Of a stretch of 64,000 bases of DNA, positions 33,834 to 42,585 are shown one piece after another. The notes under the pieces were generated by a model. The model was not told where the DNA came from. It did no database searches and saw only the letters and a list, made by a program, of their open reading frames with translations. This DNA is from Phycisphaeraceae bacterium (GTDB taxonomy: Bacteria; Planctomycetota; Phycisphaerae; Phycisphaerales; UBA1924): NCBI GenBank assembly GCA_019636695.1, contig JAHBXD010000002.1, positions 372,001 through 436,000 of the forward strand. Reading direction: 5' to 3'. The position numbers were made by a program, and so were the translations under genes. Each line of letters begins with the position of its first letter. Position 1 is the stretch's first letter.

Positions 33834-36800
33834 TCAGGTTGTGCCGACCGGCTCGCGCAAAGAAGTTTCCAGCGGCGCGCCGACTTCAATTGCGAGGCGT
33901 CGATAATCCTGCAGGGCGCGGACATCCCAGTCCCCCGCACGCATGGCCTCGATGGCGCGAACGCCCGCTTCGGCCCCAGTGATGGTGGTAATCATCGGGA
34001 TATTCAGACGAACCGCCGTGGCGCGGATGGTGCCTTCGTCTGTCTGCCAACCGGTGCGAGTGGGGGTGTTGAGAATCATCGCGATTCGGCCGTCCATCAT
34101 CATGTCGAGAATGTTGGGCCGCACGCGGCTCGAGAGCCGCTGGAGCACGGCAGGGCGGAGACCGTGGCGGTTGAGGGCCGCCGCGGTGCCCTCGGTCGCG
34201 TAGACCTTGAAGCCCATGGCCATGAGTGAACGCACAACGGGAACGATCGCGGGTTTGTCGGCATCGCGTACGGAGACGAAGACGCCGCCTTCCCGCGGCA
34301 GGCGCATGTCGGAAGCAAGCAACGCCTTGAGGTAGGCGACGGGCATGGAAAGATCGATGCCCATCACTTCGCCGGTGGAGCGCATTTCGGGGCCGAGAAC
34401 GAAATCGACGCCGGGGAACTTCTGATGCGGGAAGACCGATTCCTTGACAGCGAAGGCGCCGGTGTCGGGGACTTCTTTTGCACCGAGGTCGGCAAGGGTT
34501 TTGCCCATCATCACCTTTGCGGCGATGGCGGGCCAGGGAACATGCTTTGCCTTGCTGACGAATGGGGCCGTGCGGCTTGCGCGTGGGTTGACTTCGAGGA
34601 TGTAAATCTGGTCGTCTTTGACGGCCATCTGCACGTTCATCAGGCCGTTTACGCCGAGTGCTTCGGCAAGGGTTCGGCTGATGCGGCGGATTTCGCGGAC
34701 GATGGCGCCGCTGAGCGAGAAAGGCGGGACGCAACAGGCGCTGTCGCCGGAGTGGACGCCGGCATGCTCGATGTGCTGCATGATGCCGCAGACGAGGGCC
34801 TGGCGGGGGGGAGAGATGGCGTGGAGAAGAGACGGAGAGACGGAGTGGAGAAGAGATGAAGCGGCGGAGTCACGAAGTGACGAAGTGTTGGAAGCAGCGC
34901 CGCCTCCAACTTCGTCTCTTGCTCTCTTCGTCTCTTCGCCTCTTGCGGTCTCTTCGTCTCTTTCCCTCGGCTCAAAATCCGCCACCACGTCCACGTCAAC
35001 CTCGGTAGCGCCGTCGAGGAACTTGTCGATGAGCACGGGAGCGCCGTCGAGGTCGGAGATGTTGAGGGCGCTGCTCATGTAATGGACGAGGGCTTTCTCA
35101 TCCGGGCAGATATCCATGCCGCGGCCGCCAAGGACGTAGGAAGGGCGAACGAGGACGGGGTAGCCGATGCGCGCGGCGATCTCGCGGGCCTGGTCGAGCG
35201 AGCGGGCGATGCCGCTGGGTGGGCGCTGGATGTTGAGTTTTTCGAGCAGGGCGTCGAAGCGGTCGCGGTCCTCGGCGAGGTCGATGGAATCGACGCTGGT
35301 GCCGATCAGCGGCACGCCCGCGGCGACGAGGCCCTTGGCCAGGTTCAGCGGCGTCTGCCCGCCGAACTGGACGATGACGCCCTTGAGAAGAGACGAAGTG
35401 CGGGAAGGAAGAGACGAAGAGACGGAGTGCCTGAGAGGCTGAGCGATGGGCGACGATCGGCTATTCACTTCGTCTCTTCTCTCCTTCGTCTCTTCGTCTC
35501 TTCGTCTCTTTTCTCCTTCGTCTCTTCCAGTGAGCCGCTCCACGATGTTCACCACATCTTCGAGCGTAAGCGGCTCGAAGAACAAGAGGTCGCTGGTGTC
35601 GTAGTCGGTGCTGACCGTCTCGGGGTTCGAGTTGATCATCACGCTTTCGAAGCCCAGTTCCTTGGCGGCGAAGGCGGCATGGCAGCAGCAATAGTCGAAC
35701 TCGATCCCCTGGCCGATGCGGTTCGGCCCGCCGCCGAGGATGACGACCTTGGGGCGGTCGGTGAGGCGGATTTCATCCGAAGCCAGAAGAGACGGAGAGA
35801 CGGTGTCACGAAGAGACGAAGTGATGGAAGCATCGTCTCTTTCCGCTTCGTCTCTTCCTCTCTTCGTCACTTCCCCTACCACTTCATATGGCTTCTCATA
35901 CGTGCTGTAGTAATAGGGCGTGACAGCCTCGAACTCGCCGGCGCAGGTGTCCACGATCTTGTAGACAGGCTCGATGCCCCTGGCCATGCGGTGCGCACGC
36001 AGTTTCAGGATGTTCTCGCTGGTGATGTTGCCGAGGTAGAGGTTGGCCAGTTGCGCATCGGAGTAGCCCCACTGCTTGGCCTGCCAGAGAATGTCCGTAG
36101 GCACATCTTCAAGTCGTGCGAATGAGCAGAGGACATCTTCGAACTCGACGAGTTGCCTGATCTGGTCGAGGAAGAACGGGTCGATCTTACTGAGATCGTG
36201 GATTCTCTCGATGCTCCAGCCCATTTTCATCGCGTAGCGGACGAAGTACAGCCGACCCTGGCTCGGCACCGCAAGTTTGCGCGTGAGTTTTTCGGCGGTC
36301 AGGGGCCACTCGATTGGCTGGCCGTCGGCGGTGCGAAGGCCGGTATCGCTCGAGACGCCGGGAGGAGTCTGGGGCGGATAGTCGAGCACGAGCTGGCCGG
36401 TTTCGACGGCGCGCATCGCCGCGAGCCACTTGTCGTTTTTGTCAAGGCCAAGCCCGAAGCGTTTGACATCCATCGAGCGGATGACTTTCTGGAGCGATTC
36501 TTTGAAGGTGCGGCCGATGGCCATGGCTTCGCCGACGGATTTCATCTGCGTTGTCAGCGTTTCGTCGGCTTCGGGAAACTTCTCGAACGTCCAGCGGGGC
36601 ATCTTGGTGACGACATAGTCGATCGCCGGCTCGAAACATGCGCTGGTCACGCCGGTGATGTCGTTACGGAGTTCATCGAGCGTGTAGCCGACGGCGAGTT
36701 TCGCGGCGATCTTGGCGATGGGAAAGCCCGTGGCCTTGGAAGCCAGAGCGCTTGATCGCGAGACGCGCGGGTTCATCTCGACCACGACCATCTCGAAAGG

Positions 36801-37715
36801 TTTCTTGCCGTCGGGGCCGGGTTTGGGGTCTGGATTGACGGCGAACTGCACATTGCTGCCGCCGGTTTCGACACCGACAGCGCGCATGATCGCGATCGCC
36901 GCGTCGCGGAGCGCCTGATATTCCTTATCCGTCAGCGTGAGGATCGGCGCGACAGTGATCGAATCGCCGGTGTGGACGCCCATAGGGTCGATGTTTTCGA
37001 CGCCGCAGACGATGACGCAGTTGTCCTTTTTGTCGCGGACAACTTCGAGTTCAAACTCCTTCCAGCCGATGACGGACTGGTCGATCTGGACCTGCGAAAT
37101 CATGGAGGCCGCGAGGCCGCGGGTCATGATGTCGCGGAACTCATCGCGGTTGTAGGCAATGCCGCCGCCCGTGCCGCCGAGCGTAAACGCGGGACGGATG
37201 ATGGCGGGCAGACCGATTTCATCGATGAACGCAAAGCCGTCGTCGAGGGTGTTGACGACTCGGCTATGAGGCAGCTTGAGGCCGATGCCCTCACAGATTT
37301 CCTTGAACAACTGGCGGTCTTCGGCGCGATGAATGACCTGTCGGTTTGCACCGATCATCTCGACGCCGTAATCGGCCAGGATTCCCTGGTCAAAGCACTT
37401 GCAGGCGCAGTTGAGGGCCGTCTGCCCGCCGAGCGTGGGAAGGAGTGCGTCAATCGGCGTGCCGAGTTCCTTCTCCTTGGCGAGAATCTTGGCGACCGTT
37501 TCCGGGGTGATCGGCTCGATATAGGTCCGGTCAGAGAGGCTCGGATCGGTCATGATCGTCGCCGGGTTCGAGTTGATCAGGACGATCCGGTACCCCTCGG
37601 CCTTGAGCGCCTTGCACGCCTGCGCACCGGAGTAGTCAAACTCGCAACCCTGGCCGATGACGATCGGACCCGACCCCAGGATCAGGATCGTCTTGATATC
37701 GGTGCGCTTGGGCAT
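33834..37715 (-). CDS. carB: carbamoyl-phosphate synthase large subunit with three repeat-derived insertions
   Basis: 1293 residues, about 220 longer than the usual ~1070. It makes carbamoyl phosphate from bicarbonate, ammonia and two ATP for arginine and pyrimidines. Both ATP-grasp halves are intact: [20 protein letters not shown] opens the first, [19 protein letters not shown] the second, and an MGS-like allosteric domain ends it. Three inserted stretches (residues about 614-644, 729-777 and 917-965) are Arg/Glu/Asp-rich then Ser/Leu-rich and match palindromic DNA repeats. They fall in the linker between the halves, before [12 protein letters not shown], and before [13 protein letters not shown]. 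The frame and flanking catalytic motifs are kept, so the protein is probably functional. carA is not in the window. Confidence 0.95.
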   Translation of the reverse strand: MPKRTDIKTILILGSGPIVIGQGCEFDYSGAQACKALKAEGYRIVLINSNPATIMTDPSLSDRTYIEPITPETVAKILAKEKELGTPIDALLPTLGGQTALNCACKCFDQGILADYGVEMIGANRQVIHRAEDRQLFKEICEGIGLKLPHSRVVNTLDDGFAFIDEIGLPAIIRPAFTLGGTGGGIAYNRDEFRDIMTRGLAASMISQVQIDQSVIGWKEFELEVVRDKKDNCVIVCGVENIDPMGVHTGDSITVAPILTLTDKEYQALRDAAIAIMRAVGVETGGSNVQFAVNPDPKPGPDGKKPFEMVVVEMNPRVSRSSALASKATGFPIAKIAAKLAVGYTLDELRNDITGVTSACFEPAIDYVVTKMPRWTFEKFPEADETLTTQMKSVGEAMAIGRTFKESLQKVIRSMDVKRFGLGLDKNDKWLAAMRAVETGQLVLDYPPQTPPGVSSDTGLRTADGQPIEWPLTAEKLTRKLAVPSQGRLYFVRYAMKMGWSIERIHDLSKIDPFFLDQIRQLVEFEDVLCSFARLEDVPTDILWQAKQWGYSDAQLANLYLGNITSENILKLRAHRMARGIEPVYKIVDTCAGEFEAVTPYYYSTYEKPYEVVGEVTKRGRDEAERDDASITSSLRDTVSPSLLASDEIRLTDRPKVVILGGGPNRIGQGIEFDYCCCHAAFAAKELGFESVMINSNPETVSTDYDTSDLLFFEPLTLEDVVNIVERLTGRDEGEKRRRDEETKERRDEVNSRSSPIAQPLRHSVSSSLPSRTSSLLKGVIVQFGGQTPLNLAKGLVAAGVPLIGTSVDSIDLAEDRDRFDALLEKLNIQRPPSGIARSLDQAREIAARIGYPVLVRPSYVLGGRGMDICPDEKALVHYMSSALNISDLDGAPVLIDKFLDGATEVDVDVVADFEPRERDEETARGEETKRARDEVGGGAASNTSSLRDSAASSLLHSVSPSLLHAISPPRQALVCGIMQHIEHAGVHSGDSACCVPPFSLSGAIVREIRRISRTLAEALGVNGLMNVQMAVKDDQIYILEVNPRASRTAPFVSKAKHVPWPAIAAKVMMGKTLADLGAKEVPDTGAFAVKESVFPHQKFPGVDFVLGPEMRSTGEVMGIDLSMPVAYLKALLASDMRLPREGGVFVSVRDADKPAIVPVVRSLMAMGFKVYATEGTAAALNRHGLRPAVLQRLSSRVRPNILDMMMDGRIAMILNTPTRTGWQTDEGTIRATAVRLNIPMITTITGAEAGVRAIEAMRAGDWDVRALQDYRRLAIEVGAPLETSLREPVGTT
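34821..34965. repeat. palindromic element 1 inside carB
   Basis: Plus strand: a purine-rich arm (GGAGAAGAGACGGAGAGACG onwards to about 34894), a GC-rich centre, then a pyrimidine-rich arm (from ACTTCGTCTCTTGCTCTCTT at about 34909 to 34965) that is an imperfect reverse complement. In the CarB frame it encodes an Arg/Glu/Asp-rich part ([19 protein letters not shown]) followed by a Ser/Leu-rich part ([16 protein letters not shown]). Ordinary CarB has only a few residues between the flanking motifs. Confidence 0.88.
35384..35530. repeat. palindromic element 2 inside carB
   Basis: Plus-strand purine arm (GAGAAGAGACGAAGTGCGGG, then GAGACGAAGAGACGGAGTG, 35384-35429), a centre of about 35 bases, and a pyrimidine arm (CACTTCGTCTCTTCTCTCC onwards, 35465-35530). 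It contains the exact core seen, reverse-complemented, in the intergenic 27-bp repeat. CarB carries it as [17 protein letters not shown] then a Ser-rich piece, just before the conserved [12 protein letters not shown]. Confidence 0.88.
35785..35874. repeat. palindromic element 3 inside carB
   Basis: The shortest copy, about 90 bases: purine arm AGAAGAGACGGAGAGACGG through CACGAAGAGACGAAGTGATG, then pyrimidine arm CATCGTCTCTTTCCGCTTCG through CTCTTCGTCACTTCC. The arms can fold on each other. It lies in the linker joining the two CarB halves, encoding [10 protein letters not shown] followed by a Ser/Leu stretch. Confidence 0.86.
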
Positions 37716-37942
37716 CGGGGTTTGCCTGCTCCTTCCTCGAACCGGGCGCTGGAGCACGCGGGAATCGCCCCCGCCGCTCGCTCACGCGCAAACTGGATGA
37801 GCGTACGCGGACCACCCCTCCCGGACAATCGGCCGAGTCCGTCGATTGACGGATTCTGCTCATGCCCCGGGCCAGCAGGCCCCGGCGCGTAGGCAGGGGT
37901 GCCCCATCCCGCCGCGCCAAGGAAGCCGTTTGGGTGAGCGTG

Positions 37943-39085
37943 TTACTTCTCTCCCAGTTCCTCGAGCAGTACCAGCCCTCGGGCGATGGCCAGTTCCACG
38001 TCGGCACACACGCTCATCGGGTCGAGCAGGTCGCCGCCGCGGGCAAGCTGGTCGTACTGCTCTCGCGTCAACCCCGCGATGACCATCGCGCGGCCCTCTT
38101 GCTTGAGCCGTGCCAGGGCGGCCCGAAGCTCGATCGCGGAGTCGGCATCGAGCTGCGTCACTTCGTCCAGATCAAGAATGATGACCTTGGCGTTGGGATC
38201 GACCCGATCCAGCCACGCCAGCAGGTTCGGCATTCGGTGCACGCCCCGCTCTCTCTCTCGATCTTTGCGAAGGTGATAGACAAGGATCTGCGGCGGCAGT
38301 TTCAACCCCGCCGAGGCAAGTTGCAGCACGCTCGGTTCGATTTCTGCGATCGGCCTTGCGATGTCTTGGTAGATAATCCAAAGCAGGAACGCCACGGGAG
38401 GGAGCATCGCCGATCGGGGTATCCACCCATACGCGAGCACGCCCAAGGCCGCCCCCAATACAAACGAGCCGATGATCGAGGTCAGCAGAAGCACTCGGCG
38501 CACGGTCGCATGCCGACGGATCTCGTCCACCGCCGGCGGCGGGTGGCTTTGCCGACGACCGCGAAGCCAGGTCACCAGTTTCACGCACTCAAGGCCGAGG
38601 TCCGTCAGCACGCCCGTCACGTGGGTCGTCCGTACGACCCCGCTGGAGATGTGCGTGATGGCGGCGTTCTGGATGCCCATGGCCATGGATGCAGCGCCGG
38701 TCATCCAATACAGCGTGAGGCCGGTTTCGTGCGCGGTCGGGTCGTGCAGTTCCACGCCGATTGCAAAAACACCCAGCAGCACCGCTTCTAAACCTATGGG
38801 AAGCACGTAGACCGAATCCCACCCGCGACGCCGGCCGATTTCGGTCAGCACTCCCGTGGTCATCGCCCCGAGAAAGAACATCACCAGAAGGAATGCAGCA
38901 AACCCCCACAGCCCCCACGCACCGACAGCGGCATCGCGCCCGAGATTCGAGGCAACTCCGGTCATGTGCGATATCGTGGTTCCGCAGGTAAGCACCGAAA
39001 CGACATTGGCATAGCCCGCGACCCATGCCAGCGTGATTGCCAGTCGCGCCTGTTGTGCGAAAGAATGGGCCTGCGCGACGAACAC
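37943..39085 (-). CDS. DUF1275 (YoaK-like) membrane protein fused to a STAS domain
   Basis: 380 residues. About residues 10-240 are a six-helix DUF1275/YoaK membrane domain (ITLAWVAGYANVVSVLTCGT, HMTGVASNLGRDA, GIQNAAITH, THVTGVLTDLG). After a basic linker, residues about 275-380 form a STAS domain (KVIILDLDEVTQLDADSAIE, LARLKQEGRAMVIAGL), the phosphorylatable regulatory fold of anti-anti-sigma factors and SulP anion carriers. YoaK proteins alone are about 220 residues with no such tail. GTG 39085 is used because GGAGGAAGC precedes it; GTG 39106 would add seven residues. A STAS-gated transporter is a reasonable guess. Confidence 0.87.
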   Translation of the reverse strand: MFVAQAHSFAQQARLAITLAWVAGYANVVSVLTCGTTISHMTGVASNLGRDAAVGAWGLWGFAAFLLVMFFLGAMTTGVLTEIGRRRGWDSVYVLPIGLEAVLLGVFAIGVELHDPTAHETGLTLYWMTGAASMAMGIQNAAITHISSGVVRTTHVTGVLTDLGLECVKLVTWLRGRRQSHPPPAVDEIRRHATVRRVLLLTSIIGSFVLGAALGVLAYGWIPRSAMLPPVAFLLWIIYQDIARPIAEIEPSVLQLASAGLKLPPQILVYHLRKDRERERGVHRMPNLLAWLDRVDPNAKVIILDLDEVTQLDADSAIELRAALARLKQEGRAMVIAGLTREQYDQLARGGDLLDPMSVCADVELAIARGLVLLEELGEK

Positions 39086-39215
39086 GCTTCCTCCGAAACC
39101 GGCCACGCGGCCTGTGCGAGGGACGTTTGACTATCGGCGCTGTCGGCCGGTGGCCGAACTTCTTATAGTCCTCGACTTGTAGACCTCGTCATCGACTCCA
39201 TTGCCGTACTTCCTG

Positions 39216-39953
39216 ATGATGAACCCGCACGATCAAACCGAGCCGAACCCCATCCGCGACGCCCTGCGTGAACGTTACGCCCTGCCGCAAACCCTTCCCG
39301 ACCCCCTTCCCGACCACCCGATGGACATCGTCCGGACGTGGTTTGACAACGCGCACGATTTGCGCGTTCAACCGAATCCCAATGCCATTTCGCTGGCGAC
39401 CTGCGATGCCCAGGGCATCGTGAGCTGCCGCATTGTGCTCTGCAAGCACCTCAACCCGCGTGGCTATCTGACGTTCTACACCAATTACGACAGCCGCAAG
39501 GGCCTTGCTTTGCGCGAGCGCCCTCGAGCCGCGGCGGTCATGCACTGGGATGCTCTGGACAGGCAGATCCGATTTGAGGGGGTCACGGTTCGCGCACCGG
39601 AGTTTGAGAGCGATGTGTATTTCGCTTCGCGACCCGTGGAAAGCCGCCTCGGAGCGTGGGCAAGCGACCAGAGTCAACCGATCGACTCGCGAGAGGCGAT
39701 GCTGGAGCGGGTGCAGGCCACTGCCGCACGTCTAGGGGTTACCCCGGATCATGTCCATTCCGGTGCGTCGATTGACATTCCTCGCCCCCCTCATTGGGGG
39801 GGATATCGCCTCTGGGCTGATCGGATCGAACTCTGGGTAGGTGGCCCCGGTCGCGTCCATGACCGGGGGGTATGGACCCGAACGTTGGCCCCCTCGACTG
39901 AGGAAGCAGCCTTCACGCCCTCGGAGTGGTTGCGTGCCCGTCTCCAGCCATAG
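39216..39953 (+). CDS. pdxH: pyridoxamine 5'-phosphate oxidase
   Basis: 245-residue FMN enzyme making pyridoxal 5'-phosphate. Family features: NAISLATCDAQGIVSCRIVL (FMN-binding strand), LTFYTNYDSRKGLAL, ESRLGAWASDQSQPI, PPHWGGYRLWADRIELWVGG and the C-terminal WLRARLQP. The first 25 residues carry the NPIRDALRERY-type lid. ATG 39216 or 39219 could start; the TTG at 39201 is less likely. It is divergent from the DUF1275-STAS gene with 130 bases between. Confidence 0.94.
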   Translation: MMNPHDQTEPNPIRDALRERYALPQTLPDPLPDHPMDIVRTWFDNAHDLRVQPNPNAISLATCDAQGIVSCRIVLCKHLNPRGYLTFYTNYDSRKGLALRERPRAAAVMHWDALDRQIRFEGVTVRAPEFESDVYFASRPVESRLGAWASDQSQPIDSREAMLERVQATAARLGVTPDHVHSGASIDIPRPPHWGGYRLWADRIELWVGGPGRVHDRGVWTRTLAPSTEEAAFTPSEWLRARLQP

Positions 39954-40182
39954 GGCTATTCCCAAGCTGGTCGGAGGCGCTCGAGGACGGGCAGGAGGCC
40001 GAACTCGCCGAAAACCGGGAAGCCCTTTGTGGAACTCGCCGGCCCCCATACATCCTTGGGTGTCGATTTTCTGAGATCTCGGGTGCTCGGCATTTTGCCG
40101 CAGTGAAGTCATTGCCGTGCCGCTGCGCGCCGATAGCACGCACGGCCGAACGTTGGTTGCTCCTCACGTTCATGTGGGCATT

Positions 40183-41397
40183 ATGGCGATGAAGCCGCGT
40201 TCTCAACTCAGCGCCGTAGAGGTCGAAGCGTTGATGACCACGCTGGTGCAACGGCTTGAAGAGTGCTCCGTCGCGACCCAGCCGGAGGTCGCGGCGAAGA
40301 TTCTGCAATTGGTGCAGCAGTGCGATGCGGGAATGAGCGATTTCTCGAAGGTTGTGCGGAGTGATGCCGCCTTATCGGGACGAATGCTCCGCCTGGCGAA
40401 CTCGGCGTATTTCGCCCAACGATCACCCGTAACCAACGTCGATCGGGCCTGCGTGCTTCTGGGCGTTGAACGTCTGCGAGCGCTTTGTCTCAGTTACTAC
40501 ATCAGTCAGGACGCGGCCGACCCGGCTCATGAGCTTTCGCGTCGAATCTGGGGCCAATCGCTGTTCAGGGCGTGCCTTGCCGGGCAGATCGCGCAGCGAA
40601 CTGGGGGCGCTTGTGTTGCCGAGGCGTTCGTGATCGGTCTGCTGATCGATGTCGGCGTGCCGCTTATGGCGCGCCTCGGCGGGCAGCGCTATCTCGACAT
40701 GCTCGAGATTGCCGAAACGCCCACACAACGGCACAAGCGAGAACTCGACACACTCGCCTTCACGCATGTGGATATCGCCGCGGTGCTGATCGACCGGTGG
40801 AAATTGCCCGAACTGCTCGCCAAGCCGATTATCTGGCACCACACGCGGCCGGCGCCGGCCGAGCCGCGCGATGACCTGCAGCGTCTGCATCGAATCGCCT
40901 ATTGCGTGGGAATGCTTGATCTCGATCATGCACCCGGCGGCGTCTGCGCGCCGGCAGCCGCGCACGCCGTTGCACGAGCGGTTCTGCACATCGAGCAGGC
41001 GCAATTTGCCGAGGCCGTATCCGTGGCTTCGAATGAGTATCACAGTGTCTGCGCGACGTTCGCCGACGTCGCCGACGCCGTGAGCGACCTTGCCGCACTC
41101 GCCCAACGCGCCCACGAGCGCATGAATGCGGAGTTTGAGTCGTTCATCCTGACCGACCCCGACCCGCAGGGGATTGCGACGTTTGACTTCGTCGCGGGGG
41201 TGGTCGAGGTCGAGACCGACAGCGATAGCTCGGCGATCGCCTATCTCCGCGATTCGAGCGGCCGACGCCTGGTTTCTTTTCGTTTCAACCCGGGCGAACA
41301 TTCGCCGCAATCGATTCTTGCCCAGCTCGGGGTCGAACCGCAGGGCGATGATGACATCCATCGGCTTGCCGCCCACCTGCGGCGTCTTGCGGCCTGA
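40183..41397 (+). CDS. HDOD-domain signalling protein
   Basis: 404 residues. The HDOD domain spans about 15-215: ATQPEVAAKILQLVQQCD, FSKVVRSDAALSGRMLRLANSAYF, VTNVDRACVLLGVERLRALCL and, later, LLIDVGVPLMARLGGQRYLD and HVDIAAVLIDRWKLPE. HDOD domains are HD-like folds lacking the phosphohydrolase metal site and are used in signalling. The C-terminal ~130 residues (from about AEFESFILTD) are not recognised. Start is ATG 40183 or 40189; no good ribosome binding site. Function in this organism is unknown. Confidence 0.87.
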   Translation: MAMKPRSQLSAVEVEALMTTLVQRLEECSVATQPEVAAKILQLVQQCDAGMSDFSKVVRSDAALSGRMLRLANSAYFAQRSPVTNVDRACVLLGVERLRALCLSYYISQDAADPAHELSRRIWGQSLFRACLAGQIAQRTGGACVAEAFVIGLLIDVGVPLMARLGGQRYLDMLEIAETPTQRHKRELDTLAFTHVDIAAVLIDRWKLPELLAKPIIWHHTRPAPAEPRDDLQRLHRIAYCVGMLDLDHAPGGVCAPAAAHAVARAVLHIEQAQFAEAVSVASNEYHSVCATFADVADAVSDLAALAQRAHERMNAEFESFILTDPDPQGIATFDFVAGVVEVETDSDSSAIAYLRDSSGRRLVSFRFNPGEHSPQSILAQLGVEPQGDDDIHRLAAHLRRLAA

Positions 41398-41490
41398 TCT
41401 TGCGAAAAAAATACATGCGATGAAGGAACCCGCACGACGATGGCGGGCTTATTCCCGTTGAGGAACGATCCTCACACGGGAGACTGACGC

Positions 41491-42051
41491 GTGCCCGAAG
41501 CCCAAGCCACTTTGCAGAGTCTTCCGGCGATGGGCCTTCCGTCGACGCCGTGTCTCGCGGATGCACGCATATTCGAGGCACTCTATCGAGAGACCTATCC
41601 GGCGGTCGTCGGGCTGATCTATCGTCGAACGGGCAATGAAGATCTCGCACGTGATCTTGCCTGCGATACGTTTCTTATTGCCTGGCGCAAAGCGCCGCAC
41701 TTTCGCTCGGTCGGCGTTCCGCCTCTGCACTGGCTGTTCCGTATCGCCACCCACCGCGTCAACCGGTGGGCGAGAGACGAGCGGCGCCGCCTTCGCCGCG
41801 AGGCTCACGCTGCGCGGCCGAACACGGTGCCGGCAACAAACGACGACGCCGACTTGGCCCTCACCGCCCTGCTTCGACTCTCCCCCCGGCATCAGTCGGT
41901 GATCTCCCTGCGTTGCCTGCACCAACTGAGCGTCGAGCAGACCGCCGAAGTGCTTGACATTTCTCCCGGAACCGTCAAATCGCGGCTCGCCAGGGCGCGC
42001 AGCGCGCTGGCCCGTGAACTTTCCCGCCCAGATCCAAGGAGCAACCCATGA
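41491..42051 (+). CDS. ECF-type RNA polymerase sigma factor
   Basis: 186 residues. Region 2 is FEALYRETYPAVVGLIYRRT, then LARDLACDTFLIAWRKAPHF and LHWLFRIATHRVNRWARDE; region 4 is LLRLSPRHQSVISLRCLHQL followed by the helix-turn-helix SVEQTAEVLDISPGTVKSRL. It should direct polymerase to a small regulon. GTG 41491 follows GGGAGACTGAC. The next gene overlaps it by four bases and encodes a one-helix membrane protein, a typical anti-sigma layout. Confidence 0.92.
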   Translation: MPEAQATLQSLPAMGLPSTPCLADARIFEALYRETYPAVVGLIYRRTGNEDLARDLACDTFLIAWRKAPHFRSVGVPPLHWLFRIATHRVNRWARDERRRLRREAHAARPNTVPATNDDADLALTALLRLSPRHQSVISLRCLHQLSVEQTAEVLDISPGTVKSRLARARSALARELSRPDPRSNP

Positions 42052-42515
42052 GCGGGCATCAAGAAACACCGTCGTCCATGGACGTTGATCACGCGCTGGA
42101 TGTTCTGGCGCAACGCCGATGGTCCGGCCCGTTGCGCGATGTCCGTATCGAGGAGCACATGATGAATGATGCCAAACGACCCCACACTCCACGTATCCGC
42201 CGTTCACGCTGGCTCGTCGGCGCTCTTGTGCTGACCGCGGGCGGTGCGGTCGCCGCCACCACGGGCGCCATCGAATGGCTCAACCCTGCCCATCTTTTCC
42301 GTGGGCAGGCCGTTGTCGTCGACGAACTCGGCGCTGAGCATGTCATCGACATTCAAGCCGACGGCTCCGCCATCATGAAGATCGCTGACGATCAGGGCCA
42401 GCCCGTCTCAGAAGTGCGCCTGCAGCTTGCAGGAGACGCTGATATCGGAACTGGGGCCGCGCCGATCCGATTTGCGCCTCTGAACAAGGCTCCGGCCGAG
42501 ACCCCCGATCGCTGA
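42048..42515 (+). CDS. putative anti-sigma factor, single-pass membrane protein
   Basis: 155 residues overlapping the sigma gene by ATGA. A short cytoplasmic N-terminal part (MSGHQETPSS to about 50, with MDVDHALDVLAQRRW), one membrane helix (about 54-75, WLVGALVLTAGGAVAATTGAI) and an outside domain of about 75 residues (VDELGAEHVIDIQADGSAI). No zinc-binding HxxxCxxC anti-sigma motif is seen, so the anti-sigma call rests on gene order, size and topology. A hairpin terminator follows. Confidence 0.7.
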   Translation: MSGHQETPSSMDVDHALDVLAQRRWSGPLRDVRIEEHMMNDAKRPHTPRIRRSRWLVGALVLTAGGAVAATTGAIEWLNPAHLFRGQAVVVDELGAEHVIDIQADGSAIMKIADDQGQPVSEVRLQLAGDADIGTGAAPIRFAPLNKAPAETPDR

Positions 42516-42536
42516 CCAAGGCACCCCTCTACCTCT

Positions 42537-42572
42537 GGTCCGATGCGGTTGCACGCCGCTTCGGACCTTCTT
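42537..42572 (+). terminator. hairpin terminator after the sigma/anti-sigma pair
   Basis: Stem GGTCCGA/TCGGACC extended by GCGG/CCGC around a short loop (TTGCACG), followed by TTCTTCC. It lies between the convergent genes ending at 42515 and 42586. The T tract is imperfect, so efficiency is uncertain. Confidence 0.6.
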
Positions 42573-42585
42573 CCGCGCGCGAAAG

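Noticed and set aside
39127-39169. TTGACT and TATAGT as a promoter for pdxH
   Set aside because: The two boxes are 31 bases apart, too far for a sigma-70-type promoter.
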